Shown: piece by piece, positions 1 to 8,761 of the stretch
Layout of the letters: each line of letters opens with the position of its first letter
How positions within the stretch are numbered: position 1 is the first letter of the stretch
Assembly (NCBI RefSeq): GCF_018861735.1
Contig: NZ_JAHLEB010000021.1
Span: 17,683 to 81,682, forward strand
Reading direction: 5' to 3'
DNA: 64,000 bases
Source: Clostridium lacusfryxellense
Lineage (GTDB): Bacteria > Bacillota > Clostridia > Clostridiales > Clostridiaceae
Notes under the pieces: model-generated
Database searches by the model: none
What the model was told of the DNA's origin: nothing
Seen by the model: only the letters and a program-made list of their open reading frames with translations
Translations under genes and position numbers: made by a program

Positions 1-518
1 TTCACACATATTGAATTAACACCCATACTCTCTAATTGCTTGGCTAGCTCCACATACTTATCTAAATTATGAATAGGACTTGTTGTATAAACAATACATC
101 CTTGAGCATGTGCACCACACTTCACTGTCTCCTCAACTGAGACTTTAATATTTCTATAATCATTTAGCGCATCAAATATTCTTATAATATCTATTCCATT
201 TTTTACAGATAACTGAATAAATTTTCTTACTACATCATCTGGATAGTGTTTATATCCTAATATATTTTGACCTCTTAAAAGCATTTGTAGTTTTGTGTTT
301 TTAACAATAGACTTAATTTTCCTAAGTCTTTCCCATGGATCTTCATTTAGAAACCTAAGGCAGGAGTCGAATGTTGCACCACCCCAGCACTCAATAGAAT
401 AAAACCCCACACTATCCATCTTCTCTAGGATGGCTTCAAATTCATTATAATTCATTCTTGTTGCAATAAGAGACTGTTGTGCATCTCTGAGTACAGTTTC
501 TGTTATATTTATTTTCAA
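1..518 (-). CDS. Oxaloacetate decarboxylase / pyruvate carboxylase-type carboxyltransferase subunit, N-terminal part (partial)
   Basis: The reverse strand reads MKINITETVLRDAQQS from a TTG at 516-518 and stays open to the window edge, giving about 172 residues. Seen motifs are LRDAQQS near the N-terminus, the metal-site stretch ATFD near residue 50, GYKHYPDD near residue 107 and IIRIFDALND, which are hallmarks of the DRE-TIM carboxyltransferase domain. Known members (OadA, PycB, transcarboxylase 5S) move carboxyl groups between oxaloacetate or pyruvate and biotin. The TTG start is supported by an AAGGGG Shine-Dalgarno sequence about 9 bases upstream and by the conserved first residues. The 3' end, and so any biotin domain, lies outside the window, so OadA and PycB cannot be separated here. 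Confidence 0.85.
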   Translation of the reverse strand, partial: MKINITETVLRDAQQSLIATRMNYNEFEAILEKMDSVGFYSIECWGGATFDSCLRFLNEDPWERLRKIKSIVKNTKLQMLLRGQNILGYKHYPDDVVRKFIQLSVKNGIDIIRIFDALNDYRNIKVSVEETVKCGAHAQGCIVYTTSPIHNLDKYVELAKQLESMGVNSICV

Positions 519-716
519 GTTTCTCAACCCCTTCTGCTAAAATCTATCTAATAATTGCATTAACCTTCCTTAATACCATTATTCTACAAATAAGCTTAAT
601 TTCCTTTAAAATATACAATTATCAATATCTTTAATTAAAAAAGGAATAACTATTATTATACCCATTTAGATTGTATTAAGTTTATTAATTGTACAATAAT
701 ACTAGACGCACAAAAA

Positions 717-742
717 AACACTCCTGATACGTCAGAAGTATT
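717..742 (-). terminator. Rho-independent terminator of the ytr-like ABC operon
   Basis: Arms 720-727 and 732-739 (ACTCCTGA / TCAGAAGT, one mismatch) form a short hairpin. On the minus strand it is followed by seven U residues (the A-run at 712-718). It lies just after the stop of the permease gene. Confidence 0.7.
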
Positions 743-752
743 TTAGTTAAAC

Positions 753-1514
753 TTATGAAAGGTCTAATTTTTTATCTATTAGTTTTGAAGAGCCTATAAA
801 TAAGCCAGCAAAGATAATAATATCTAATATAGTCTGAGCAATATTAATATTGAAATTCCCACCTGAAGCTGTAAAATCAGAATTAATTAATATGGCAGTC
901 TTATTTATTGTAAAATTGCTGAGGTCCAAGTTTTGAGGAAATAAAGTTGTTATTTTAACCGAAATCCAGCCTATTACCATACTCAATATTATAAAAATTA
1001 TAAAAGAACCTATTTTTCCTATTTTTTTACCTTTTAAAGCTACTTTTCCAATAACCATACAAAAGTATATGATGGTTAGAGAATAAAAAATCATACATAT
1101 ATAATTAAATATTCCATATAGTATTAAATTCATTTTAAGATTTTTAAAGAAAAATTCTAATGATATATCATCTGCTACATTAAAATAAAACATTAGAAAT
1201 GATACTAAAACAACAATGGTGGTTTGAATTAGAGCGGTTATAAGCCTCGATCCTATTATTGATACCCCAGATTGTGGAAGTGTAAATAATAGATAACCTG
1301 AGTCATCGTATAAATATTTACTCATGATTTTTAATGAAGATATAAATATTACTATTATTGCTCCAACAAATAATACTATAGATAAAGCAGGTACTGCCAG
1401 TTCCCATGTACCTTTCTTTGTCATAAGCAGCAGGTTAGCAATTATAACTGTTGCACAAATACCAATTATGGTCAAAAAAGTTGCTCTTAATTCATATTTT
1501 ATTAGCTTAAACAT
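753..1514 (-). CDS. ABC transporter permease subunit (YtrC/ABC-2-like membrane protein)
   Basis: This 253-residue protein has about six hydrophobic membrane segments (around residues 13-33, 43-65, 90-112, 130-155, 168-190 and 230-247) and no enzymatic motif. It resembles the ABC-2-type permeases partnered with YtrB-like ATPases in Firmicutes. Its ATG overlaps the stop codon of the ATPase gene by one base, so the two are translationally coupled and probably form one exporter. The substrate is unknown; related GntR-controlled systems respond to cell-wall-active compounds, but nothing here shows that directly. Confidence 0.75.
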   Translation of the reverse strand: MFKLIKYELRATFLTIIGICATVIIANLLLMTKKGTWELAVPALSIVLFVGAIIVIFISSLKIMSKYLYDDSGYLLFTLPQSGVSIIGSRLITALIQTTIVVLVSFLMFYFNVADDISLEFFFKNLKMNLILYGIFNYICMIFYSLTIIYFCMVIGKVALKGKKIGKIGSFIIFIILSMVIGWISVKITTLFPQNLDLSNFTINKTAILINSDFTASGGNFNINIAQTILDIIIFAGLFIGSSKLIDKKLDLS

Positions 1515-2209
1515 TACTTAAATACCTCCCTATACAATTCATCAATTGACATTTTTCTTTCCATTCTTAATTCCTCTGCATTACCCTTAAGCACTATTTC
1601 TCCATCAGATATAAATGCTACATCATCAAAAATTCTTTCTATATCATTTACAAGATGAGTAGTAATTATCATAGAGCTATCTGCCCTAAAGTTATTAACT
1701 ATAGCATTTAATATTTTTTCTCTAGCAGTTGGATCTACTCCACCAAGTGGCTCATCAAGTATATAAAGTTTTGCATTTCTTGAAAGTACCAATGTAAGTT
1801 TTAACTTTTCCTTCATTCCCTTTGAAAGGCTTTTAACAGAACTATTCTCATCAAGGTTCATAAATTCAAGCAATTCCTTTGCTTTCTTTTCATCAAAATC
1901 AATATAAAAATCCTTAAAATAATTTACTGCATCTTTTACTTTCATCCACTTTAGAAGATACTCATTATCTGGCAAATATGATACTATAGACTTTGTGTAT
2001 ACACCAGGTTTTTGACCATCAATTAGTAATTCTCCTTTTGTTGGATGTAGAATACCAGCTGCTATTTTTAAGAAAGTAGTTTTACCACTACCGTTAGGAC
2101 CAAGAAGTCCTACGATCTTTCCAGTCTCTATTTCTAGGTCTACCCCTCGTAAGGCCTTTTTATTTAAATACGACTTGCATATTTTTTGTGATCTTAATAT
2201 ATTATCCAT
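1514..2209 (-). CDS. ABC transporter ATP-binding protein (YtrB-like)
   Basis: This 231-residue ATPase has Walker A GPNGSGKTT near residue 37, a degenerate signature LSKGMKEKL near residue 127, Walker B LYILDEP near residue 147 and an H-loop in TTH. Length and motifs fit a single nucleotide-binding domain of an exporter. It overlaps the upstream GntR gene by 8 bases and the downstream permease by 1 base, so the three genes form one operon. The regulator-ATPase-permease order is that of ytrAB-type loci. Confidence 0.85.
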   Translation of the reverse strand: MDNILRSQKICKSYLNKKALRGVDLEIETGKIVGLLGPNGSGKTTFLKIAAGILHPTKGELLIDGQKPGVYTKSIVSYLPDNEYLLKWMKVKDAVNYFKDFYIDFDEKKAKELLEFMNLDENSSVKSLSKGMKEKLKLTLVLSRNAKLYILDEPLGGVDPTAREKILNAIVNNFRADSSMIITTHLVNDIERIFDDVAFISDGEIVLKGNAEELRMERKMSIDELYREVFK

Positions 2210-2579
2210 TTTGTTTTACCTCCAAAGTTTCCTTAGAAACAGATTTAATTATTTCATTATCCGTAAATCCTAAACTTTTCATTCTGAGAATAAATGAATC
2301 TATGACTTCCCTTGCCATTTCATCTTTTAAGTCATTTACCATATCATTTCCCTCCCCAACAAATGTCCCAAGGCCCCTTTGTGTATAGACTATCCCAAGC
2401 CTTTCTAGCTCTTGATATGATCTTTGAAGAGTATTTGGGTTAACATTAAAACTTGTTGCCATCTCACGTACTGATGGTAATTTATCTTTTGATTTTAGCT
2501 TTCCTATTACGATATCCATTTTTATAAGATCAATAATTTGTAAATATATAGGCGTTCTATCATTGAATTCTGTATGCAT
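2202..2579 (-). CDS. GntR-family repressor, YtrA subfamily
   Basis: This 125-residue protein has an N-terminal winged helix (IYLQIIDLIKMDI, then KLPSVREMATSFNVNPNTLQRSYQELERLG) and only a short helical tail. That architecture marks the YtrA subfamily, which lacks a large effector domain. Such proteins usually repress their own operon. The idea is supported here by a 13-bp palindrome that straddles the promoter 30-80 bases upstream. It is the first gene of the operon with the ABC exporter. The inducer is unknown. Confidence 0.88.
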   Translation of the reverse strand: MHTEFNDRTPIYLQIIDLIKMDIVIGKLKSKDKLPSVREMATSFNVNPNTLQRSYQELERLGIVYTQRGLGTFVGEGNDMVNDLKDEMAREVIDSFILRMKSLGFTDNEIIKSVSKETLEVKQNG

Positions 2580-2606
2580 TATTTTTACTCCTTCCAGAAA
2601 GCATAT

Positions 2607-2658
2607 TAACGTTCTAGTGAACTATCTTAATAGTACACTAGAACGTTAGTAGTGTCAA
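2607..2658 (-). promoter_or_regulatory. Promoter with palindromic operator of the ytrA-like operon
   Basis: On the minus strand TTGACA (2653-2658) and TACTAT (2630-2635) are separated by 17 bases. A perfect 13-bp inverted repeat, TAACGTTCTAGTG (2607-2619) with CACTAGAACGTTA (2636-2648), puts one arm in the -35/-10 spacer and the other just after the -10. A repressor bound here would block RNA polymerase. I infer autoregulation by the adjacent GntR protein. Confidence 0.85.
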
Positions 2659-2667
2659 TAAAAATTA

Positions 2668-3918
2668 TTATCTTATTATGTGGTGAAGAAATGTAATAAT
2701 AAATTTTGTTCCTATACCAACCGTGCTTCTTACTTCAATTATTCCATCATGTGCTTCAATTATTGATTTTGCAAGGGCCAGCCCTATTCCAACAGATTCT
2801 GTTTTCTTAGATGTTTTAGCTTTATAGAACCTTTTAAATATATTTGGTAAATCCTCATCTATTATACCTTCTCCTGTATCCTCTATAGTAATTCTAGTAT
2901 ACAGAGGGTTTTCTGCTAGCTCCAAATTTATAGTTCCACCCTGTGGTGTATGTTCTATAGAATTTTTTATAATATTTATAAAGGCCTCTTCAAGCCACAA
3001 TCTATCATGCTGGAAATTTATCTCTTCATTTTCTTTAAAAACAATCTTTACCCGGGATTCAATCGCTTTACTTTCTAATGCATCTGCTGAGTCTTGCAGT
3101 GTTTCATTTAAACTCTGATTTTCCTTTACAATCTCTATTGCTTTAGCATCTAGTTTTGCAAGTTTGAGTATATTTTTAATTAACCAGTTCATCTTTTCTA
3201 GTTGATTTTGATTACTTAATAAAAATGTAGATCTTTGCTTCATTGTTAGTTCCTTGCCAACCATAATATCATTATATAAAATAACTGATGAAAGTGGAGT
3301 TTTTAGTTGATGAGATATGTCTGATAATATCTCTACTAAAAATTTCTTCTCTTTGCGTAAATCACTTAAATTATTTCTAATAATTCCTCTCATAGAGTTA
3401 AAAGATGTTGCCAGCTTTGAGAAATCCCCTTCTTTACTTTCATTAATATCTATCTCATAATCACCTTCAACTACTTTTTTAGCAGCATAAGTTAATCTTC
3501 GTATTCTATTATAGAAAAAACCATATTGAAAGTAATTGAGCAGGAGCAGTAAAATTGACATGCAAATAAATATTAAAATAGTAATGTAATTGTTGTTTTT
3601 AATAGTTCTACTTACATACGGAAAAAGTTCATCCTCTAGATCTTGTGTTAATCCATATTGGTTTAAAAAAGCTTTCCCTTTTATTGCTTCTTCGCTGGAA
3701 ACTTCCCTTGTAATAAGTGGTATAATTTCCTTTTCCATTTCCGGATTTTTCTGAGCAACCCTTAGAGCAATTGCACCTAAGCTTTTTATGTAATCATTCT
3801 TTAAGTTATCATGATGTACTTTTAAACTTAAAGATGTTATAAGTAAAAATATTGTCATTATAAATAAAAGCGTTACCGTGCTTATTTTAAGTTCATAATT
3901 AATGAAATACCTCTTCAT
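2668..3918 (-). CDS. Sensor histidine kinase of an ABC-exporter-linked two-component system
   Basis: This 416-residue protein has two membrane segments (about 13-31 and 113-131) bracketing an extracytoplasmic loop of roughly 80 residues, then a HAMP-like stretch. The kinase core has the H-box DISHQLKTPLSS near residue 200, N-box NIIKNSIEHTPQGG, G1 EDTGEGI, F-box NIFKRFYKAK and G2 VGIGLALAKSI. Its ATG overlaps the response-regulator stop (ATGA). The gene pair sits directly downstream of a MacB/FtsX-type exporter on the same strand, so I infer that it controls that exporter. Confidence 0.88.
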   Translation of the reverse strand: MKRYFINYELKISTVTLLFIMTIFLLITSLSLKVHHDNLKNDYIKSLGAIALRVAQKNPEMEKEIIPLITREVSSEEAIKGKAFLNQYGLTQDLEDELFPYVSRTIKNNNYITILIFICMSILLLLLNYFQYGFFYNRIRRLTYAAKKVVEGDYEIDINESKEGDFSKLATSFNSMRGIIRNNLSDLRKEKKFLVEILSDISHQLKTPLSSVILYNDIMVGKELTMKQRSTFLLSNQNQLEKMNWLIKNILKLAKLDAKAIEIVKENQSLNETLQDSADALESKAIESRVKIVFKENEEINFQHDRLWLEEAFINIIKNSIEHTPQGGTINLELAENPLYTRITIEDTGEGIIDEDLPNIFKRFYKAKTSKKTESVGIGLALAKSIIEAHDGIIEVRSTVGIGTKFIITFLHHIIR

Positions 3919-4655
3919 AAATCTCCCTCACTAATAGTCTCTTTGTTCCACTTGTACCCTAATCCACGTTTATTGACTATATATTGTGGTTCCCTTGGAT
4001 TGTCCTCTATTTTATCTCTTATTCTCTTAATATAAACAGACAATGTGTTTTCATCAAAGAAAGGGTCTTCCCCCTCAAGTAATTCTTTTAATATCTCATC
4101 TCTCTTCATTAATACATTAGGTTTATTCATAAATATTAATAAAAGCTTATATTCTTGTGCTGTAAGATTTATAACTTCACCATTTTTCTTTACTACTGCT
4201 TTAATATTATCAATGATTATATTTTCACTTCTTAATATACTTTCACTTCTTAATATATTTTCTACTAAGGTATTTTTAGTATTTCTATTATTATTGGAAT
4301 TCCTCCTGATTATTGCATTTATTCTTGATAGTAACTCTCTTACCCTAAAAGGTTTTGTTATATAATCATCTCCACCTATTTCAAGCCCCTGAACTACATT
4401 AACTTCATCATCTAGAGCTGTTAAAAATATTATAGGTACATCACTTATCTCTCTTATATACTTGCATAATTCGTATCCATTTCCATCTGGCAGATTAACA
4501 TCTAATAAGACTAAATCAAACTGTTCCATATGGAATAGTTTTTTCCCACCTTCTACTGTCGAAGTTGTAGAAACTTCGTATCCACCATCTTTTAGGGAAA
4601 ATTCTATTCCAAGAGCCAATGACTCATCATCTTCAACTAATAATAACCTATTCAT
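3915..4655 (-). CDS. OmpR/PhoB-family response regulator
   Basis: The protein begins MNRLLLVEDDESL from an ATG at 4653-4655, preceded by GAGGTGGAGGAA. A longer frame from 4694 is open but lacks a good ribosome site. The receiver domain has the acidic pair EDD, the phospho-acceptor Asp in LVLLDVNLPDG, and the Thr and Lys of FLTA and ITKPF. The C-terminal winged helix (LTAQEYKLL, TLSVYIKRIRDKI, VNKRGLGYKW) is typical of the OmpR group. It is about 246 residues and is followed by its cognate kinase with a 4-base overlap. Confidence 0.9.
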   Translation of the reverse strand: MNRLLLVEDDESLALGIEFSLKDGGYEVSTTSTVEGGKKLFHMEQFDLVLLDVNLPDGNGYELCKYIREISDVPIIFLTALDDEVNVVQGLEIGGDDYITKPFRVRELLSRINAIIRRNSNNNRNTKNTLVENILRSESILRSENIIIDNIKAVVKKNGEVINLTAQEYKLLLIFMNKPNVLMKRDEILKELLEGEDPFFDENTLSVYIKRIRDKIEDNPREPQYIVNKRGLGYKWNKETISEGDL

Positions 4656-4797
4656 TTCCTCCACCTCACAGTAAATATTGTAAACTATTAACACTTTAAT
4701 AATACCTCAGTTCTAGGTTAAATTAAAGTCAACCTATATAAATTTCTTAAATTATACTTTTAGATCCTATATGACTAATATTTCAAAAATGAAAAAC

Positions 4798-4823
4798 AGA
4801 GAAGATTATTAATAATCTTCTCT
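4798..4823 (-). terminator. Terminator of the MacB-type exporter operon, overlapping its stop codon
   Basis: A perfect palindrome has arms 4798-4810 and 4811-4823 (AGAGAAGATTATT and its complement). On the minus strand it is followed by a U-rich run. The stop codon of the permease (4809-4811) lies inside the hairpin. Confidence 0.85.
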
Positions 4824-7316
4824 AACTGCTTCAATTAAATTTTCTTTTTTAATCCTTGCAAGTGGTGATAATACTGAAATATATCCGATTATTATAGATG
4901 CTACTGCAGCAATAGCCATTGCATCCCAGGGCACCATCCATCCAAATTCTCTAAAATCTCCCATTGATTTGAATAATAGAAAAGAGATACCGCAACCCAC
5001 TATTGAGCCATATATAGCACCAATGATGCCATAAAGAAGTCCTTCTAGAACAATCATTTTTCTTAATCCCTTTTGGGTAAGCCCTATAGCTTTTAATGTA
5101 GCAAATTCTTTTTTTCTTAATATAATATTGGTTGTTAATGTATTAATAATATTAACACTACCTATTAATGAAACTACCAATACAAAACCATATAGTAATA
5201 TTTGAACCATTAGTATTGAAGACTTTTCCTGCCTATTGCTGTCAATATAATTTATTACCTCTAGAGATGAGTTTGATTTTATGGCATTTTCTATCCCTAT
5301 TTTACCAGCATCTTCATTCTTTACATCCTTAAGAATTATGTTTAAATTAACTGGTTTAACATTATTCTTATCTAATAATTTATTTCCCATCTCTTCAGTT
5401 GTGATTATTTTTAATCCATTTGAAATTCCTCTATAATTAAAAGGTTCATTTTCAAGAATTGCCATAATCTTTACTTTTTTTACCTTGCCTTTTCCGAATT
5501 GCGTCTTTACTTTATCAGAATCCCCTCTTGGATTATCATTAAGTTGAAAATCTATTTCATCCCCTACTTTTAAATTTGCTAGTGATCCGAAATAAGTTTT
5601 CTTTGTATTTTGATTGTATAGTCTATTTTTCTTAATCAAAATTACTCCGTTTTCATTATTCATTTCTTCTATATTAATCTTTCCTGATGTTAAATATTTT
5701 TTGGAAACCTCAAGGGATGCCTTATCATAAACTACTATAGAACTTTCTATAAGCGTTTTCTGCGTTCCATTTAAAGTTGCTTTTTTATATATATCACCTA
5801 TATCCTGAATCTCTTTAATTTCACTATTTTTATTAATTGCCATATCGAAAAAATATGAATCGTATATTTTATATACTTTATCTACTGTTTTAATATTTTT
5901 AATTTCAGTTTCTATTTTATTATCTATCACAGTTTTTTCTGTGCTCCTATCATTTCCTACAACCGAAAAATGAATATTCTTTGAATCATTAAGATTTGAT
6001 GATATAGTTAGTGACATGTCCATAAATGATTTAAAAGTTATAAATAACACCACACTTATTACTATAGAAAAAACTGTTATTCTATATCGTTTTCTATTTC
6101 TCTTAATATTTTTAGCTGCCATTGCTCCCTCAAACCCAAATATTCTTTGAATTACTCTATTTTTTCTCCGCTTAATTTTTTCTTTTGTTATGGAGTTTCT
6201 ACCACTTATTGCACTGAGTGGTGATATTCTGCCTGCAAAATATGCTGGCACTAGTGCCGATAAGTATATTGCTAGGAGACCTATTGCTGCGCTTAAACAT
6301 AAAACCATAGATGATATTGAAATTTTCATAGGCATAACTGACTCTGCACCTATTAATTTAAAAGCTAAACTTATTCCATTAATAGCTATAATGCTACATA
6401 TAAGTCCTAGTGGAATAGCAATTATTGCTAGTATTGTTGCTTCTCTTAGGACAATATTTCTAATTTGCCTTGGAGTTGTTCCCACTGCTCTTAAAAGTCC
6501 AAACTGCTTAATTCTTTCCACAACACTTATTTGAAATGAATTATATATAACAGCTATAGTTGAAATTACAACTATACCAATTATAATTGCTAGGGCCTCA
6601 ATTAATCCCCCTATACCAGAAGCACCATTACCTGCGCCTAGAATTTGTAGCAAAAGATCATTTTCTAAAACAGAATCCTTCTGCCCTAACTGCTTTAACT
6701 CCCCAACTGTCTCTTTTAAATTAACTTTAGGGCTAATTTCTACAAGTAATGTTGCATCTTGAGCTTTAATATTATTACTTTTGGACAAAATTACTCCATT
6801 ACCATTCATCTGACTCGCCACGTTGTCTTCTAAAATGCCAACAAGAGTATATTGTTTATTATTTACTTTAATTTTATTTCCTAATATAGCGCTTTTACTA
6901 AAATATGATAACATCCACTTTTGCATTGCTAGTTCATTATCTTTTTCTGGTAATCTTCCACTCTTTGTTTTATAAGGTAAAAGTTCTAATGCCTTGCCTG
7001 TCGCCGTTATTACATTCGCAACCGATACATCAGCAAGCTTTATTTCTTTACTAATAGAATATAACCCACTTCTAGAGACTTTAGGGTTATTAACTATTTT
7101 TGATACTAATTTATCATTGGTTTTTGTAAATACTAAGTGGTATGAACCATAATTATTTTTAGCACTCTGTACCTGTGCATCCTGCATTCCTTTAAAGAAA
7201 AGTCCTATTGTTGATATAAGTGCAACTGATAACATTATTCCAATAATAGTAAGCGTTGTTCTTTTCTTATTTCGCTTTAAATATTTTCCTGTAAGTTGTT
7301 TATAACTAGTAATCAT
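4809..7316 (-). CDS. MacB/FtsX-type ABC transporter permease
   Basis: This 835-residue membrane protein has an N-terminal anchor (about 19-39) followed by an extracytoplasmic domain. A three-helix FtsX domain follows (about 238-370). A second anchor (about 411-430), another large outer domain and a C-terminal FtsX domain (about 705-830) complete it. The duplicated layout is that of MacB/LolCE-like and antimicrobial-peptide exporters. The ATPase gene lies 14 bases upstream, and a two-component system follows downstream. It probably exports or detoxifies a peptide or lipid. The substrate cannot be read from sequence. Confidence 0.85.
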   Translation of the reverse strand: MITSYKQLTGKYLKRNKKRTTLTIIGIMLSVALISTIGLFFKGMQDAQVQSAKNNYGSYHLVFTKTNDKLVSKIVNNPKVSRSGLYSISKEIKLADVSVANVITATGKALELLPYKTKSGRLPEKDNELAMQKWMLSYFSKSAILGNKIKVNNKQYTLVGILEDNVASQMNGNGVILSKSNNIKAQDATLLVEISPKVNLKETVGELKQLGQKDSVLENDLLLQILGAGNGASGIGGLIEALAIIIGIVVISTIAVIYNSFQISVVERIKQFGLLRAVGTTPRQIRNIVLREATILAIIAIPLGLICSIIAINGISLAFKLIGAESVMPMKISISSMVLCLSAAIGLLAIYLSALVPAYFAGRISPLSAISGRNSITKEKIKRRKNRVIQRIFGFEGAMAAKNIKRNRKRYRITVFSIVISVVLFITFKSFMDMSLTISSNLNDSKNIHFSVVGNDRSTEKTVIDNKIETEIKNIKTVDKVYKIYDSYFFDMAINKNSEIKEIQDIGDIYKKATLNGTQKTLIESSIVVYDKASLEVSKKYLTSGKINIEEMNNENGVILIKKNRLYNQNTKKTYFGSLANLKVGDEIDFQLNDNPRGDSDKVKTQFGKGKVKKVKIMAILENEPFNYRGISNGLKIITTEEMGNKLLDKNNVKPVNLNIILKDVKNEDAGKIGIENAIKSNSSLEVINYIDSNRQEKSSILMVQILLYGFVLVVSLIGSVNIINTLTTNIILRKKEFATLKAIGLTQKGLRKMIVLEGLLYGIIGAIYGSIVGCGISFLLFKSMGDFREFGWMVPWDAMAIAAVASIIIGYISVLSPLARIKKENLIEAVREDY

Positions 7317-7330
7317 CTTTTTCCCTCCCC

Positions 7331-8017
7331 TTAGTTCGCTTTTAAGTTTTTATCAGAAATTATTTCACCATCTTCTATGGTAATAACTCTGTCTGCCATA
7401 GTTGCTATGTTAACGTCATGGGTGATAAGTATTAAAGTCTGATTATATTTTTTAGCTGTAAACTTTAATAATTCTATAACGTCCTTAGAACTCTTAGTAT
7501 CAAGATTCCCTGTAGGCTCATCTGCTAGTATTATTGAAGGTTTATTAAATACTGCTCTTCCAATAGATACTCTTTGTTGTTGTCCCCCTGATAATTCCGA
7601 TGGGAGATGCTTTTTCCTATCATTTAGTCCTAAGATATTAATAAGCTCCTCTAGATAAACCTTATCAACTTTATCATTATCTAAAAGTGCGGGTAGTGCA
7701 ATATTTTCTTCTACATCTAAAATTGGTAATAGGTTATAAGATTGAAATACAAATCCTATCTTTCTTCTTCTAAACACAGCAAGTTTTTCTTCCTTATAAT
7801 CATAAATACTCTCTCCATCAATAACCACATTACCGCCTGTTGGTCTATCAAGGCCACCCAGTAAATGAAGAAGTGTACTTTTACCAGATCCTGATGCTCC
7901 TACAATTGCTAAAAACTCACCCTTATTAACTGATAAATTTATATTTTTAAGTGCCTCAACTTTATTATCACCTTTGCCGTAAGTTTTATTTAAATTTTCA
8001 ACCTTTAATATTTCCAT
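7331..8017 (-). CDS. MacB/LolD-type ABC transporter ATP-binding protein
   Basis: This 228-residue ATPase has Walker A GASGSGKST near residue 40, Q-loop FVFQSYNLLP, signature LSGGQQQRVSIGRA, Walker B IILADEPTGNLD and H-loop ITHD. The stretch DEPTGNLD is typical of the MacB/LolD/BceA group that pairs with FtsX-type permeases. An AGGAGCGAT ribosome site precedes the ATG, and the permease begins 14 bases downstream. Confidence 0.92.
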   Translation of the reverse strand: MEILKVENLNKTYGKGDNKVEALKNINLSVNKGEFLAIVGASGSGKSTLLHLLGGLDRPTGGNVVIDGESIYDYKEEKLAVFRRRKIGFVFQSYNLLPILDVEENIALPALLDNDKVDKVYLEELINILGLNDRKKHLPSELSGGQQQRVSIGRAVFNKPSIILADEPTGNLDTKSSKDVIELLKFTAKKYNQTLILITHDVNIATMADRVITIEDGEIISDKNLKAN

Positions 8018-8124
8018 TTATATCGCTCCTCTAAATATATAATGTGTTTGTTTTCTTTACCCTATAGACATATTATATAACGTCAACCACTTGCACTCCA
8101 TGTCGATCTACTTACAAATAAAAA

Positions 8125-8152
8125 AGTTATCTTACAGTTTAGTAAGATAACT
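8125..8152 (-). terminator. Perfect hairpin with U-tract on the minus strand
   Basis: AGTTATCTTAC (8125-8135) and GTAAGATAACT (8142-8152) pair perfectly around a 6-base loop. The A-run at 8119-8125 supplies a U-tract on the minus strand. It is the second of two strong terminator-like hairpins downstream of the Spo0E-like gene. Confidence 0.75.
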
Positions 8153-8272
8153 AGAATTATATTTATTTATGTATTTTAATAATTATTTAAATTAATAAAT
8201 AAATGAATAAGATTTTAGAAATAGTAAATACTTTAAATATACCAATCTTACTCTGATTAATAATAGATTGGT

Positions 8273-8312
8273 AAAAATACTGCATAGGGTTCCCCCCAAA
8301 TGCAGTATTTTT
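8273..8312. terminator. Strong bidirectional terminator-like hairpin
   Basis: AAAAATACTGCAT (8273-8285) and ATGCAGTATTTTT (8300-8312) are perfectly complementary around a GC-rich loop (GGGTTCCCC). Because the stem starts with A-runs and ends with T-runs, it can end transcription in both directions. It lies 84 bases after the Spo0E-like gene. Confidence 0.8.
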
Positions 8313-8395
8313 GTGTTTGTATATTCATATTAATTACTAGACTTATAGATACTAATGTATCTATAGACGCATCATAATATTAAACTCATTTTTAT

Positions 8396-8536
8396 TTAAA
8401 CTTTATATAAATAATATTGAAAAATTAGCTTGTCCAGTTCTTGGCTCAAAGAAACCACCTCATTATCAAGCAGATCTTCAGTAGCTTCTACTAATTCTTC
8501 TAACTTAGTTCTAAGTAATTCTATTTGTATCCCCAT
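8396..8536 (-). CDS. Spo0E-like aspartyl-phosphate phosphatase (46 residues)
   Basis: The small protein starts MGIQIELLRTKLEEL from an ATG at 8534-8536 with AAAGGG about 9 bases upstream. A longer open frame to 8602 has no ribosome site. It carries the family signature SQELDKLI (about residues 31-38) near the C-terminus, in a two-helix hairpin of the usual length. Spo0E family members remove phosphate from Spo0A-type regulators and delay sporulation. The gene stands alone with terminators downstream, and its presence supports a spore-forming host. Confidence 0.85.
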   Translation of the reverse strand: MGIQIELLRTKLEELVEATEDLLDNEVVSLSQELDKLIFQYYLYKV

Positions 8537-8727
8537 AATTTCAACCCTTTCTTCAAAGCTCACAATTGTAATTATAATACATATTATATCCATATACAAC
8601 ATATAATGATAATTTAAACCATTACTAAATGAACAAAATTAAATAAAATCACAAGTTTCTACATTAAAATGTATAGCAAACATTGTAAATATGAAGAACT
8701 TATAGTACCTTTTTAAATTAATATACA

Positions 8728-8733
8728 TATAAT
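8728..8733 (+). promoter_or_regulatory. Candidate -10 element of the poly-histidine peptide gene
   Basis: A perfect TATAAT lies 29 bases before the ATG at 8762. No good -35 is visible at the right spacing, so this is a weak or activator-dependent promoter at best. Confidence 0.4.
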
Positions 8734-8761
8734 ATATTAAACAAATGTTAGGAGCGATATT

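Larger units (their letters stand above)
8018..8395. other. 378-bp intergenic region with three consecutive hairpins
   Basis: Between the exporter ATPase and the Spo0E-like gene I see no supported coding region. Three hairpins are present: 8125-8152, a weaker one pairing ACCAATCT (8241-8248) with AGATTGGT (8265-8272), and 8273-8312. The part nearest the exporter holds its leader, with TTGACG and TATAAT elements that are too close together to form a normal promoter. The region between hairpins (8153-8240) is featureless and AT-rich. A small RNA here is possible but unsupported. Confidence 0.5.

Noticed and set aside
8120..8240. Riboswitch or T-box upstream of the exporter operon
   Set aside because: The strong hairpin is oriented as a terminator for the Spo0E-side transcript, and I could not recognise any aptamer core or T-box sequence.
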